DNA of 64,000 bases from Anaeramoeba flamelloides. Its lineage: Eukaryota; Metamonada; Anaeramoebidae. The position numbers were made by a program, and so were the translations under genes. The DNA lies in the NCBI GenBank assembly GCA_027625915.1, contig JANTQA010000030.1:3286001-3350000 (forward strand), written 5' to 3'. How positions within the stretch are numbered: the stretch's first letter is position 1; every line of letters begins with the position of its first letter. Positions 22,448 to 41,289 of the stretch are shown here, piece after piece. A model generated the notes under the pieces. The model was given only the letters and a program-made list of their open reading frames with translations. It made no database searches and was not told the DNA's origin.

Positions 22448-25400
22448 TGATGATGATGATGATTAAAACAATTCTCATTTTTTTTGTGCCCACTCATTGA
22501 TAGTGATTTCATTTTTTGTAAAAATCTTTTTGATTTTTTTGGTGAATTATGAATAGTTGTTGAAGTTTTAATGGAAGGGCTATTATTTTTTTTTTTTGGA
22601 ATTTTTAATATTTTTTTATTTTTATGATTATTTTTACTCTTTTCTTTTTCCTTCATTTTCTCATCATCTTGATTTTTTTTTTTATTATTGTCGTTGTTCT
22701 TGTTCTTGTTCTTGATCTTATTCTTATTCTTATTATTGTCACTTTCTTTTTTAATTTCCATTTCTTTTAAAGAATTTTTTTTTTTTAATTGAATAACTTT
22801 TTGGAAATTTTCAGATTTTTCTTTTAATTGATCAAATTTATCAAGAAATAATATTTGATCATGTTCAGATTTAAAATTTAGCAAAAATTTTTCGTTTTCT
22901 TTAAATAATTTTATTAATAATTTTAATGATGTTTTTGAAAATATTTTAATTGAAACCAGATAAATTGGAAATTTCAAATCGCCAATCATTAAATTAAAAT
23001 CAACAAAAAATAGATCAACATATTTTTTTTCAATATTTTCATTGTTTTGATTATTTACTTTAATCACATCAACAATAAATTTTGAGTCATCTTTTATATA
23101 TTCTACTAATTCCCAATCTTCTTCACCATTTACAATTAAAATGTTCCCCTTTAATTGTTGATAATCCATTACTTCAATATTATTGTTTTTAAATATTGAG
23201 TGGTGACTTTCTTGTTCTTGTTCTTTTTCATTCTCGTTTCCACTTCCACTTCCACTTCCATCATCATCGCTGTTGGCAGTGGCAGTGTTGTTGGTATTTG
23301 TATTTTTATTGTTGTTGGTGTTTTCTAATTTATTATGCTTATTATTATGATTGCTATTGTTACTATTTAAATCATTTTCGGATTTTGGCAATTTATTTTC
23401 CTTACTATTAAGCAAATTTACGTAAGATTTTGGATCGTTTTCATCTTTTTTAGTTTCATTTCTTTTTTCTTTTTCTTTTTCCTTTTCTTTTTCCTTTTCT
23501 TTTCCTTTTCTTTTTTCTTTTTCTTTTTCCTTTTCCTTTTCTTTTTCTTTTATTTTTTTCTTTGATTTATGATGTATAATTTTTGGAAAGGAATCAGGTT
23601 TTGGAATTTTTGTTAAAATACTATTTTTCCAAAAATTTAATTTTTTTGGTTTTTTTTTTTCAGAGAGATTTTCAGAATGAGATTTTTTTAAAACTGGTTG
23701 CCTTTCCGATTTAACAACTCCCAAAGATGTGGTTTTTTCTATTCTTTTCAGCGGTGAAGAATCCAATTCTTCATTGTTATTGTAATTCTCATTTTTTTCA
23801 TTGTTTTCAAACATTAATTTTAAATTTTGTAAAAATTCAATTCTTTGTTGAAGAGAATCAAATTTGATTAAAAAATTATTTTTTTCGAATAATTGCATTT
23901 TTATGATTATTGGATGCTTAGGATGAATTGAGATTTTTAAGTCTTCTTTTTTAGTGACCGACATTGTTTTCAATTCTGTTCTAATTAGTATTTTTGTTGG
24001 TAATATTTGGAAATTGATTTCTTTTGTTGTTTTTGTTTGCGCCAATAATCTTTTCACTGTATATTTCTTCGTTTTGTTTTGTTTCTGGTGAAGCTGATCA
24101 CTACCATTATTAGTCTTATTTTCAAGGCCTTCTGATGTTTGGCCACTACTGTTGTTGAGTATTTTAATTTGTGAATTCTTGGATAATAGTTTGGATAAAG
24201 GAAAATTTTGTTGATCAGAATTGCCTGTTGGGCCGTCATTAAAATTAGAAACCACACCTTCAGTTTGGGTTTTCATTAGGTTTGAATTGTTTTTTTTCCG
24301 TTCTCTTTCGATTTGGATTGATGAAAATAAATTTGAAATTTGGGATTTTAATTTCCCATTCTCTTTTTCTAGTCTGAAATATTTTCTTTCGATTGCTTTT
24401 TGTTTTTCGAATTGTATTATTAATTCTTGTAAATGGTTTGTGAGAGATCGAAGTGTTAAGAGCATATCAGATCGATCAGAACTTTGCCGAAATGAGGTTG
24501 TTTTTATTAATGTATCCAATTTTGTTAAAAAGTCTTTTTTTTTTATTTATTTATTTATTTTGTAGATTAAAAAAAAAGTGGTGTAAAGGTGGGGTTTTGT
24601 TTGAATAAAAATATCTGTTTTGAAATAAGGGTATGAGTAGTTTGAAAATTCAAAATAAAAAAGGACAAAATGAGTTTGAAAAATTTTTACAATTTAATTC
24701 AAGCAAACTTCTCCCAGGCAGGTCTTCCCCAATAAAGTCTTCAAGAGTAGGATTTGGTATTTCAGTTAAAACGCATCTACAAACGATGTTATCATGTAAC
24801 TTTGCCAGCAACACATCAACTCGTGCCCAAAACAATTCTTTGTTTGGGCGACTAAAAAGCCAGTTAAAAGAAAACGTTCCTGTCGCTCTTTTGGAGGATT
24901 CAATTAATCAAGAAAATTGTGTTTGTATGGAAAAAAGAAAACACAAGGTTAGAGTGTGTTACTAGATTTTTTTTAAGGTTGAACAGTTTATTGTTTTTTT
25001 GTAAATAAAGAAGAGTAATTTCTAAATACAAACTTGTTTAACATTTGTTTAATTAATTCAAAAGCTTTTTTTGATTTCATCCCAAAATGAGGCTGTTGTT
25101 CTATTGTTCAAATACATTTTTGATTTTGAAAAACGAACGATAAGGGTGTGTGTGATTTTTAAATAAACTTGTGATCTTTTTTTTTTTTGTTTTTTTTCAT
25201 CAAAAAGACAAATAAAGAAAAAAAAAAAAAATTAAAAAAGTATGAAAATTACTTGGGGATTGATTTAGAGACTGACCAAGGAGTTGGTTTTTATCACACT
25301 TAAAAAGATCAACAAAATGTTGGTTGGTATAAAAGATGTTTGTGTCAACAGTACAAACACAAAATGCTTTTGAAGTATTTTTATTTAAACCATATCGTTT

Positions 25401-25448
25401 TTTATTTACATCCTTACGTATTTTAAGAGGGCTGTTGGTGTTTCCCAT
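21658..25448 (-). CDS. N-myristoylated PAS-domain protein with PH-like repeats
   Basis: Four exons by eye: 25448-25253, 25100-25034, 24887-24691 and 24533-21658. All phases agree (1, 2, 1), giving about 1111 residues. The start MGNTNS is a classic N-myristoylation motif, so membrane association is likely. A PAS domain spans about residues 30-145 (AFCVCTVDTNIFYTNQHF, LLGQSL, QQPHFGMKSKKA, TFSFNWLFSR, ELFWARVDVLL). A coiled-coil heptad region follows at about 180-230. PH-like or GRAM-like segments, with a beta-rich core ending in an F-x-FLxxL helix, lie at about 310-395, 615-725 and 945-1110. Linkers are Lys/Glu, Asn and His runs. Ligand and signalling output are unknown. The PAS call is good. 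The PH-like call is fold impression only. The 24633-24965 plus-strand frame is antisense to exon 3. Confidence 0.75.
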
Positions 25449-28400
25449 TTTTAATTTTATTTTGAAAATAAAAGAATACTTTGGCAAAAGTTCTCTTAAA
25501 AAGAGTCTGGCTAATAATTTATCTTGAAGGAAAATAAGAAAAAATGTTGAAAGAATGATTAATAATTCTTTTCAGTAAGAATTTACTTAATTGTGATGTA
25601 AAATTTAATTTAAGTAAAGCACATCTTTCATTAAGTTCCAATGTTTTTCTTGTTTTTGTAAGTTGACAATATTGACAACAGAAAAATAAATTCTCCAAAT
25701 TTTTCCATTCACTTTAGAGAAAATAGTTTAATAACTTTTTGTAAAAATTATCAAAAAGATATTGGAAAAGAGGAGTTTTTTCAAAAGGTTTTGAATTGCC
25801 ATGTTGTTCTGAATTCTAACAAATTATTAAAATGCTCAGGAGAAAGTCAATTTCAATTTTTGTGAATTATTTTGGAATTGACAAAAATATAAAACACCCG
25901 TTTTTTTAGACTTTACTCAGAATAATTCCAAATTTTAAGGATAAGACTAACAGACATAACAGTGTTTAAGGCTAGCCAATTTGTTCTTGATCATCTGAGT
26001 TACTTGTGTCTTAGTGATAAATTCAAATAAATTTTTCAGAATTTTTGCTTAATTTTTCATTTTAGAAATTTTTTTAACTATAACTTTGGTTGAACATTAT
26101 ATTGATTTAATGGATTATAGTTTACCAAGAGTGGGTCTAAGATGAAAGTGTGTTGTTATTGGGTGTAAATCGCCTTGGTGTGCCATGGTTCAAATGTCTC
26201 AAAAAAATTAATTAGTAAAGTAGTAATATTTTTCGATACTCATCAATTAAAAATGATCCTTTCTAAAAGTAAAAGTCAAAGAATTTCAGAATAAAATCTG
26301 CATTTTGACACAAATTTTAAGATTGAGAGATCATTTTTCAGACATCTAAACTTGCAAAATAATTTTCTTAGATTTGTGGTGAAATGTAGATTAACAGCTA
26401 AAAAATTCAATTTTTTTTAAAACATTTGTTTAATAACCAATAGATTTTTTTTTACAATTATTTATGAAATCTTGGAAAACACATTGACACTACAAGTACC
26501 ACGGGTTTTCGAAAAAAAAACAAAACTAATCAGTATTTGGGGTTTATATGTTGACAATTATTGAGGTAATCTTTGAAATTAAACAATTAATAGAATATTT
26601 ACTTTTGGAAGTTCTAAATATGAATAATTATTACCCGAATACTATTATTTAGGTTTCTATTTTTAGATTTGGAAAACTAATTAAAAAAAATATTTTTCAA
26701 AAAATGACATTTTTTAATAGTGATTCTTAATAAGAAATCTAATAATTGATTGTGCAATAATATTTGGAATAAATTTTAGAGAGAGATTGGACGAAGGCGC
26801 ACTAAGACCATTTACTGCCAATTACAACATACTTTGATTCTAGAGAAATATATGGTAATGCTTATCCCTTAAATGTTAAGAAATTTTTAAAAATTTAAAC
26901 TATTTTTCAATAATTTTGACTTACTACTTAATGTTGATGGAAGTTTTCTAGAGGATTTATCTCAAATTCTTATCAAAAAAATATTTTGAATTTTTTGGAT
27001 CAGAATCATTTTTTCTAATTTTGCAAATTTTAGTTATGCTTTATTCAAATTTTTGTTTTTCTTTTTTTTTTCTTTTTCTTTTTCTTTAGTTTGTCTAATA
27101 TTTTTTTCTTTTTTTTTTCTTTTCAAAAGATCATTTAGAAACAAAAAAGATCTTCGTAAAGACTAATAATCACTGAGAAAATTAAGACTATGTAATCTCT
27201 TTTAAAATGATTTTAATCATTCATAAAAAATCTTGTTATTAACTTCTTTTCAATGAAAAAATTCAGTAATAAAAAACAGTAATGCTCTTTTCAAAATTTG
27301 TGACTCACCTTTTTTTAGTTTTTGGTTTTTTTTAATTTTTAAAATATAAGGTTTTTATATATTTAGAATGATTTAAAAGTGAATTACAAATCAGATTGAA
27401 TTATTTGTTCTTGAATACTATTTAATAATTTTTGGTTTTTTTATTTGATTTATTTTTCCAATTGAGCCACTATTTTTGAAATATTGTTTATAATATCAAA
27501 ATTTTGAAATTTATTGTTTTGTGGTGAGAATTATGTATTTTTGAATCTATTATTAGTCAGATTTAGGTAACTAAATATAGAAAAAGAAATTTGAAAGCTA
27601 AAAATATTTTAAGAATTAATAATGTGGGTACATTGGGATCAACTTCTAAAATAGTGTCATAAAGTACGACAAGTACCATCAACATGGTAGAGTATCTAAG
27701 TTTATTATTTTATTTGTAAGATCTATTCCTTTTCTAAATAAAATGAAAACAAGGAAATAAGTCAGTGCAGTTTTGATCAACATATTATTTTTTCTTTTGA
27801 AAATCTATTATTCTCTCAAAATATTTAGTTGAAAAAAAAACTCAAAACAGTGAATACTCTATAATTTGATAAACATTTTATTATACCTTTTAGTAAAAAA
27901 TTGTTTTCTCTATATATTTCTCCTTTCCTTTCCATCTTCTTTTTGTACTAAAGCTCCATTCTTCGAAAAAATAAATAAATTAATTATTAAGGAAAAATTC
28001 ATACACAGTCTTAGACAAAATTTTAGTATTCTTGAAATGTCTTGAACAATCATAAGGAAAATATTCTAAACAATCTTTATTGATATATCAATATTAGAAA
28101 AGTAAAAAACATGAAAATTATATTATTAAAAAAATTTAACAAAAAAAAATAAATCATAAAATGAAAAAAAAAAAAAAGAAAGAATAAAATATATAAAAAA
28201 AAAATTAAACAACGATATTTATTAATTCGGATTTTTAATGAATAAAAAAAAAAATAAATATCATTAAATTATACATTATGTATTTGATTATTCAAATAGA
28301 TAAAAAGAAATAAAATTATTAAAGATATTATTCAAAATAATTATTTGGTTAATGACGAAAAGGGGTTTTAAATATTTTAAATTTCCCTTTTTAATAGAAA

Positions 28401-28515
28401 TCTTGATTGTAACATTAATTAAATAAGTACGATATATTGATTGGAAATTTTTTTACATATTGAATCTAAACGTAATTGCAATAAGCATAATAATAAACAG
28501 AAATTAATTGAAAAT
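25449..28515. other. intergenic region with repeat A copy 2
   Basis: About 3.1 kb between the start of the PAS gene and the end of the PI3-kinase gene, both on the minus strand. Apart from repeat A (27055-27420) I see no gene. A short open segment at 26781-26855 (+), reading REIGRRRTKTIY and bounded by AG and GT, is slightly GC-richer but has no recognisable partner exon. A motif shared with about 31940-32020 (TATTCTTGAAATGTCTT) occurs near 28028. Confidence 0.5.
27055..27420. repeat. dispersed repeat A, copy 2
   Basis: Same orientation as the copy at 1-357. It begins in a T/C-rich tract, then AAAAGATCTTCGTAAAGAC, GACTATGTAATCTC, and ends near a TTGTTCTTGAATAC block. Diverged, with no open frame. 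Confidence 0.6.
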
Positions 28516-35860
<7,345 letters not shown>

Positions 35861-37217
35861 CAAAAAAAAAAAATACTTAAACCAAAAAAACAGAGAAAAA
35901 TGATTTTAATTTTCAATTGTTTTTCTTCTTTTATCATTTAACCTCAAAATACTTTGTTTCCATATTTCTTTGTCCAAAAGATACTATTTTACAGATCCTT
36001 TTTTGTTGTAGTGGTTAGGATCTTTTAAATTTTTCTTTTTTACAAAAAAAGAGTAAAAAGTTTGCAAATTGAAAGTTACTTTTCAAAAATTAGAGGTAAT
36101 TTGAATTGAAATTTTTTTTCACGTTTGAACATTCTTTTCCGATCTGTATTACTAATTTTCCTCTCAACTTTTAAAGATTACCAAGTTCAAAAGGCTAAAA
36201 AAGTCACCAGTGCCTGGTCAGATTTAGAGAATTCCTTTTTAAGATTTTTTTCTTTTACAACTTTTTAAAGAAGAGTAATGAAGGGTTTAAGGAGTATTAA
36301 TAACAGAATTTAGTTTGGAGACTTACTTTTTTCTTTTTTTCTTTTTAAAAGTAATTTTAATTCAAATATCCGGTTTTACTTTTTTTTGAAATAAAAATTT
36401 TCTTCCCAGTATTAAAATGGAAAAACTAACATCTGAACGAGAAAGAGTTTCAACCTTTTTAAAAGGGGTGAATTTTAAATTGAGGTAAAAGATTTTGGAA
36501 TATTGTTCTCATCAGGATAATACAATAAATTTTATCCCAAAAGTCCAAAAAGGAAAAGAAATTAATCAATTTGATCAGTGGCAAATAGTAACAAAGATTG
36601 TTTGTTTTTTCATTCAATTTGAGGAAATATTAATATTTGTAAACTTGAAATATAAATTTTCCATTATTAATCCGAAAGAGACTGAAATGTATTTACAAGT
36701 ATTTTAATATAATAAATTACTTATTTGGCTCTGAAATCTCAACATAACAAGTTTTCAAAAACAATTAAACCTTCTGAAACATCATAAGTGTTTCAAAATA
36801 ATTATCACAAAAATTTCAATCCAAAATTAACAAAAGAACAAGAGTGAATCATTTTAGCAATTTTTCTTTAACAATTCATAAAAGATTGCTTCCAATCTTG
36901 AAATTTTGAAAACTAAAACTAGTTTGTTTGAGAATCAAAGTTTATTAGTTTAAACTTTATTAAATGAAAAAAGTTCAATTATTCATTAATTTTCCCCTCA
37001 TAAATTTAAAAAGGATAATAATTCAATACTTATAAAAAGAGGAATATTAAAAGAATCAATAAAAGGATCTTAGAATAATCTCTTAGTGAAATGTTTTCGA
37101 ATTGAATTGGATTGCACATTGACAAAAAAATACCAATATGAATCCTAAAAATCGCACAGATAAAATTTTATTTATTTTTTTTAAAAAAGACTTACTTTTT
37201 TCTTTTCTTCTCAAACC
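35861..37217. other. divergent intergenic region with a broken or non-coding frame
   Basis: About 1.36 kb between the PI3-kinase start (-) and the 37218 gene (+); it should hold both promoters. At 36417 an ATG opens MEKLTSERERVSTFLKG and stays open for 23 codons up to an in-frame TAA at 36486-36488 (within AGgtaaaag, donor-like). The same frame continues open to 36707. It could be a first exon whose partner I cannot place, or a decayed gene. I resolved no acceptable acceptor. Confidence 0.35.
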
Positions 37218-37804
37218 ATGTCAGATATTGCAATGATATCAACACCAAAAATAATTGGTAAACTTGCCAGTGTTATTGATAACAGAAGATCCCAAATCTC
37301 AGAAAAAGAAAACACAAGAACACTTACACGAGAAATCTATTCGATCCTTTCTACAAAAATCACAAAAAATGTTAAAAAAAAAAAACAAAAATATGAAAAA
37401 AGATCCAGAGCTTTTAAAGCACTTTTACAAGAAGAAAATATTAACCTAATCAGTGGAACAGAAGGTATTTATTTTTTGTTTAATAACCCTTGATTGAACA
37501 CTTCAAAGATTTCAGAACTACAACTCTAATTTGTAGATCCAGAAAAACAATTTTGTTTTTTTTTTTTTTAATGTGCACTTCGATAGCACTTACTAATTTT
37601 TTTTTTTTAATTACCTAATTAATTTGTTTTTTTTTTTACTTTTCTTTTATTTTTTTTTAAACAAAAAACAGATTTTAAAAATTGGTTCACACTTTTTTTT
37701 CAAGTAATTAATTACGACAAAAACACACTAGCTGCAACAACAAGAAAAGTTGCCGACTTTATTATTAATGATCCAAAAGAAAAAGAAAAAAATCAATTTG
37801 ATCT

Positions 37805-37851
<47 letters not shown>

Positions 37852-38083
37852 AATGTAAATCTTTTGTTTTCTTCAATTTTTTTTTATTGTTGTTCTTGCT
37901 TTATTTAGGAAAATTCACAGATTGAATTTGCAAGAAACAAAACAAAATAAAAACAACACGTCTTCAAACCTTTTGAATCGAAAAAACATTAAAAAACCTA
38001 AAAACTTTAAAAAAAAAAAAAAGACAAACATAATTTATTCACTTGAACCAAATCATATGTTCAACCAAACAACAAAAAATTGA
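37218..38083 (+). CDS. hypothetical Lys-rich protein, three exons
   Basis: Exons by eye: 37218-37464, 37672-37804 and 37909-38083, with phases 1 and 2 that join cleanly (GAAG|gtattt to cag|AT, then GATCT|gtaaga to tttag|G). Product about 184 residues. It starts MSDIAMISTPKIIGK and has a central helical, basic segment (EIYSILSTKITKN, KYEKRSRAFKALLQEENIN). A conserved-looking middle exon follows (FKNWFTLFFQVINYDKN, TTRKVADFIIND), then a basic tail ending in TTKN. The basic helix followed by a short aromatic block faintly recalls small nucleic-acid-binding or TFIIS-like modules, but I do not claim a family. A 40-base T run lies in intron 2 just after the donor. Confidence 0.6.
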
Positions 38084-41000
38084 GACAAATATAGAGTTTT
38101 TGAATACAACTAAACTTTCTAACATCTTTTTCTAATCTTATTCATTTCAACAAAATTAGATCCTGTGAAATTTTAGACTAATTCTGAAAAAAGTTAATGA
38201 AACAAATTTTCTTTATTTTTTTTTTTTTACAAATATTGCTCTTCTAAAGAATTCTTCGGGAAAAACCAATGTTAAACAGTGAATCTCTTTACTTGGTTGG
38301 AAAGAGATGAAATTGTTTTAATTTTTTGTGTGGATCAATTTTCGCTTTGTTAATCACATTGTTAAAATAAGGAATTTTTATTGAAGTACAAATTTAAATT
38401 GAACAAAAACATTTTTTTCAAACATTAATTGACACACCCAACTATTTTTGGAAAGATTAATTTGTTGTAATTCGAAAGTTGCTCTGTGTTACAGCTATTT
38501 TAAAAAAGTGAGTAAATTTTTTTTTTTAAGAGATTGTCACAATTAAAACCTTTTTAAAGTTTTGAGTTTTAATAAAGTGAAGACTTTTTTCTTTTTATAA
38601 AAAAAGTTCTTTTCTTTATACTCTAACCACTGCCTCACATTTAAAGGTTGAGACTTCTCTTTTTTAAAATAGAGAAACTTGAAAAAAGTTTTAATTCTCG
38701 AAAAGTCCTTACTTTTTTAAAACGACTTTACGCTCCTTTATGAACTTTTTTTTTTTTTTTTTTTTTTATTCTTTTTAAATTTTGAAAACTTATCAGAATC
38801 AAAAAAAAAATATATATTTAAAGAATAAAAACAAAAAAGTGAACTCTTTTTTCAAACACTTGCCTGGTGAATATGGCTTATAAAAAGGAAACTAAAAAAA
38901 AACAAATTTCCATTGGAATAAAAAATGAACCATTAATAAAAGAAAATTTTTATTTCAATTTTACAAATATTGTTTTTCCTCAAATTGGATGAAAAAACTC
39001 AATTTCTTCAAATTACAATTTGATAATGAAAATCGAAGGATTTAATTTAGCACTTTCCTTTTACATTTGAGATGAACTTGGAATTAGTGCATCCTGATTT
39101 AATTATAATAGTATTATTAACCATTAGATCAACACTACAAAATATTCGATTCTAAATAATTTATCAAAGAGAACTTTAAAAAGGGATACTTAAAAAAAAA
39201 TAAAGTATGTGTGTGTCTGTTTTTATACTTTAAGAGGTTCTTTAAAGATTAATTTTTATGCTTACTAAATTCTTTTGAAAAAGAAATTACTTTTTTGATT
39301 TTATTGTTGTCTTACAAAGGAACAAATTCCTTCCTACATAAAAAAAATAATTCAACATTTTTGAAATAATTTCTAATTTCTATTAAAATAATTATAAAAA
39401 AAATAAATAAAATCACCACACACAGCATATCTGCCGACACATATTAATATATGTGTAGGAGTATGGTGCATGTGTGTGTGTGTGCATGTATACCACACTT
39501 ATGTCTTTTTTTGTAAATATTATTAAACTAGTAAAAATAATGTTCATTGATAATAACATATTTTAAAATATCATTTAAAATGAACTTATCATATAGTATT
39601 CAGATGAAATTCTTCTTAAAATTGGTGAAATAATGTTTTTATATATATTGTATGATTACTTTTCAGAGATATCTATCGATTTGTACAAAAATTATAAAAT
39701 TTAAATTTCAAAAAAAATAATTTATAAAAAATCTCAAAACCATAATTTATTTGCAAAAAACAAAATATTTGGTGAACTTGAAATTTTTGATAAAACATTT
39801 TTATGAAGCGAGACAAACATTGCGATTAATTTTTTTTTTTGATCCAATTAAAAAATATTAATTGAAAATTAATAAAGTTGAATCTTAGGCGAACAATCAT
39901 TTTGTTTCAACAGTATTCCTTTTCAAATTAAATTTAATTATAGTAACTGATCGAACGTTTATCTTTTTAATTCTTTCAAGATAAATCTTAATAATTTTGG
40001 TTGAAAATAAATTCTTTTACCAAATATCGATTTTAAAATAATGAAAATGAACAACTCAATAAACATTTATCAAACCCAAAGAAAATAGTATAAAATATAT
40101 AAATTGTAGAAATTGCAAAGAAATTAAAAACTCAAATAAAATTAAATATTTCCAAAATCAAATTTTCATAACGTTGATGTAGTCTCTGAACCTATTGAAA
40201 TAAAAAAAAAAAAAAAAAAATGAAATATATTTTAAATTTTCCCAGGACAAACAATAATATACAAAACAAAAAATATACAAAACAAAATCATATACAAATC
40301 CATTTTATATATACTAATACCCATAAGAAAAACAAATTATTAAAGAACGAATCAAACAAAGAATAAAATAAGCAAATAAATTCAATACAATCCAAGTTGT
40401 AAAAATGTTTGTCAAATTTAGTTAAACTAAATAATCTTAAAAAAGTTAAATTTAACAAAGTATTTAGTGGGATTATCCAAAAGTTATATCAATGTGATAA
40501 AATTTTATAAAAAATAACACAAAAAAATTTAAAAAAAAAAATCCAATTTGTTAAAAAAGTTTTTCATATTTTTTTAATCAAACCCTAATAAAAAAAGTTT
40601 TTTATAACATGTTATAAATATGTTGCAAAGGTGTTATAAAAGTTTAAAATGTTATAAAATTTTATAAAAAAAACTTTTATAACGTAAATGTTTGTTATAA
40701 AATGTGTTATAAAAATTGTAACATGTTATAAGCCCATAGAAAGAATATTTTTTCAAAAAATATTGAAAAAATCATCATATAAAAGGAAATTTTGTTATAA
40801 AAATGTTATATAGATCTTATAAAAAAATTTTTTTATTAGGGAAGAAAAGCATCAATAGAAAGTATTATTTTTTTTTTTTTGATGTATAAGTTGTAAAAAA
40901 AATAGTTCACAAATTTTAAAATAAATTTTTGAATGATACACTGAGGAAGAAATACTAATAAAAAATTTTATTTGAAAGGTTATGGTTGATTAATTCTTAG

Positions 41001-41289
41001 ATTAAAATTATACTAAAAATTGTAATGAGAAAAGTATTTCTTCTTCCAAAATAAAAATTTTTAATAAAATAAAAAAAAATATTTTGAAATATTTCAACAC
41101 TGTTAATAAATATTTTAAAAAATAAAAAGATATTTCGATAGTGATCTATTGATATATAAAGAGCCTGTATACGAGGCTTTGTAAAAATCTTTATCCTAAT
41201 TAATTCTCAAATTTATTAATTTTTTTTTTTTCTTTTAAATTTAATTCTAATATTTCTTTTAAATTAATTATCCCAATCTAACCAAATAG
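38084..41289 (+). other. region that should contain the eIF3m 5' exons; none identified
   Basis: About 3.2 kb of AT-rich sequence. The eIF3m gene lacks roughly its first 130 residues, so one or more exons are expected here, but I could not find a convincing one. Visible items are a GT/AC-rich tract at 39460-39490, a 259-base inverted-repeat element at 40583-40841, and a small hairpin AGCCTGTATACGAGGCT near 41162. Short ATG frames near 38875 and 39070 have no family match. Confidence 0.4.
40583..40841. mobile_element. 259-base MITE-like element, CCCTAATAAAAAAA termini
   Basis: The left end CCCTAATAAAAAAAGTTTTT is mirrored by the right end, which reads TTTTTATTAGGG. Both arms continue into TTATAA words. 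Inside are at least ten copies of GTTATAA/TTATAAC, including the palindromes ATGTTATAAC and AACATGTTATAA, arranged in alternating orientation. Flanks are A-rich, so any 2-base duplication is ambiguous. No coding capacity. It resembles a non-autonomous DNA transposon with dense subterminal repeats. Confidence 0.65.

Noticed and set aside
23196-23411. His/Cys/Tyr-rich plus-strand frame
   Set aside because: Antisense to the Asn/Glu-rich linker of the PAS/PH-like protein.
24633-24965. 110-residue plus-strand frame starting MSSLKIQNKK
   Set aside because: The opposite strand carries PAS-domain sequence that splices in phase with exons on both sides, so this frame is antisense.
26781-26855. Possible 25-codon exon REIGRRRTKTIY bounded by AG and GT
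   Set aside because: No start exon or partner could be found on either side and no family is recognisable; kept only as a remark on the intergenic region.
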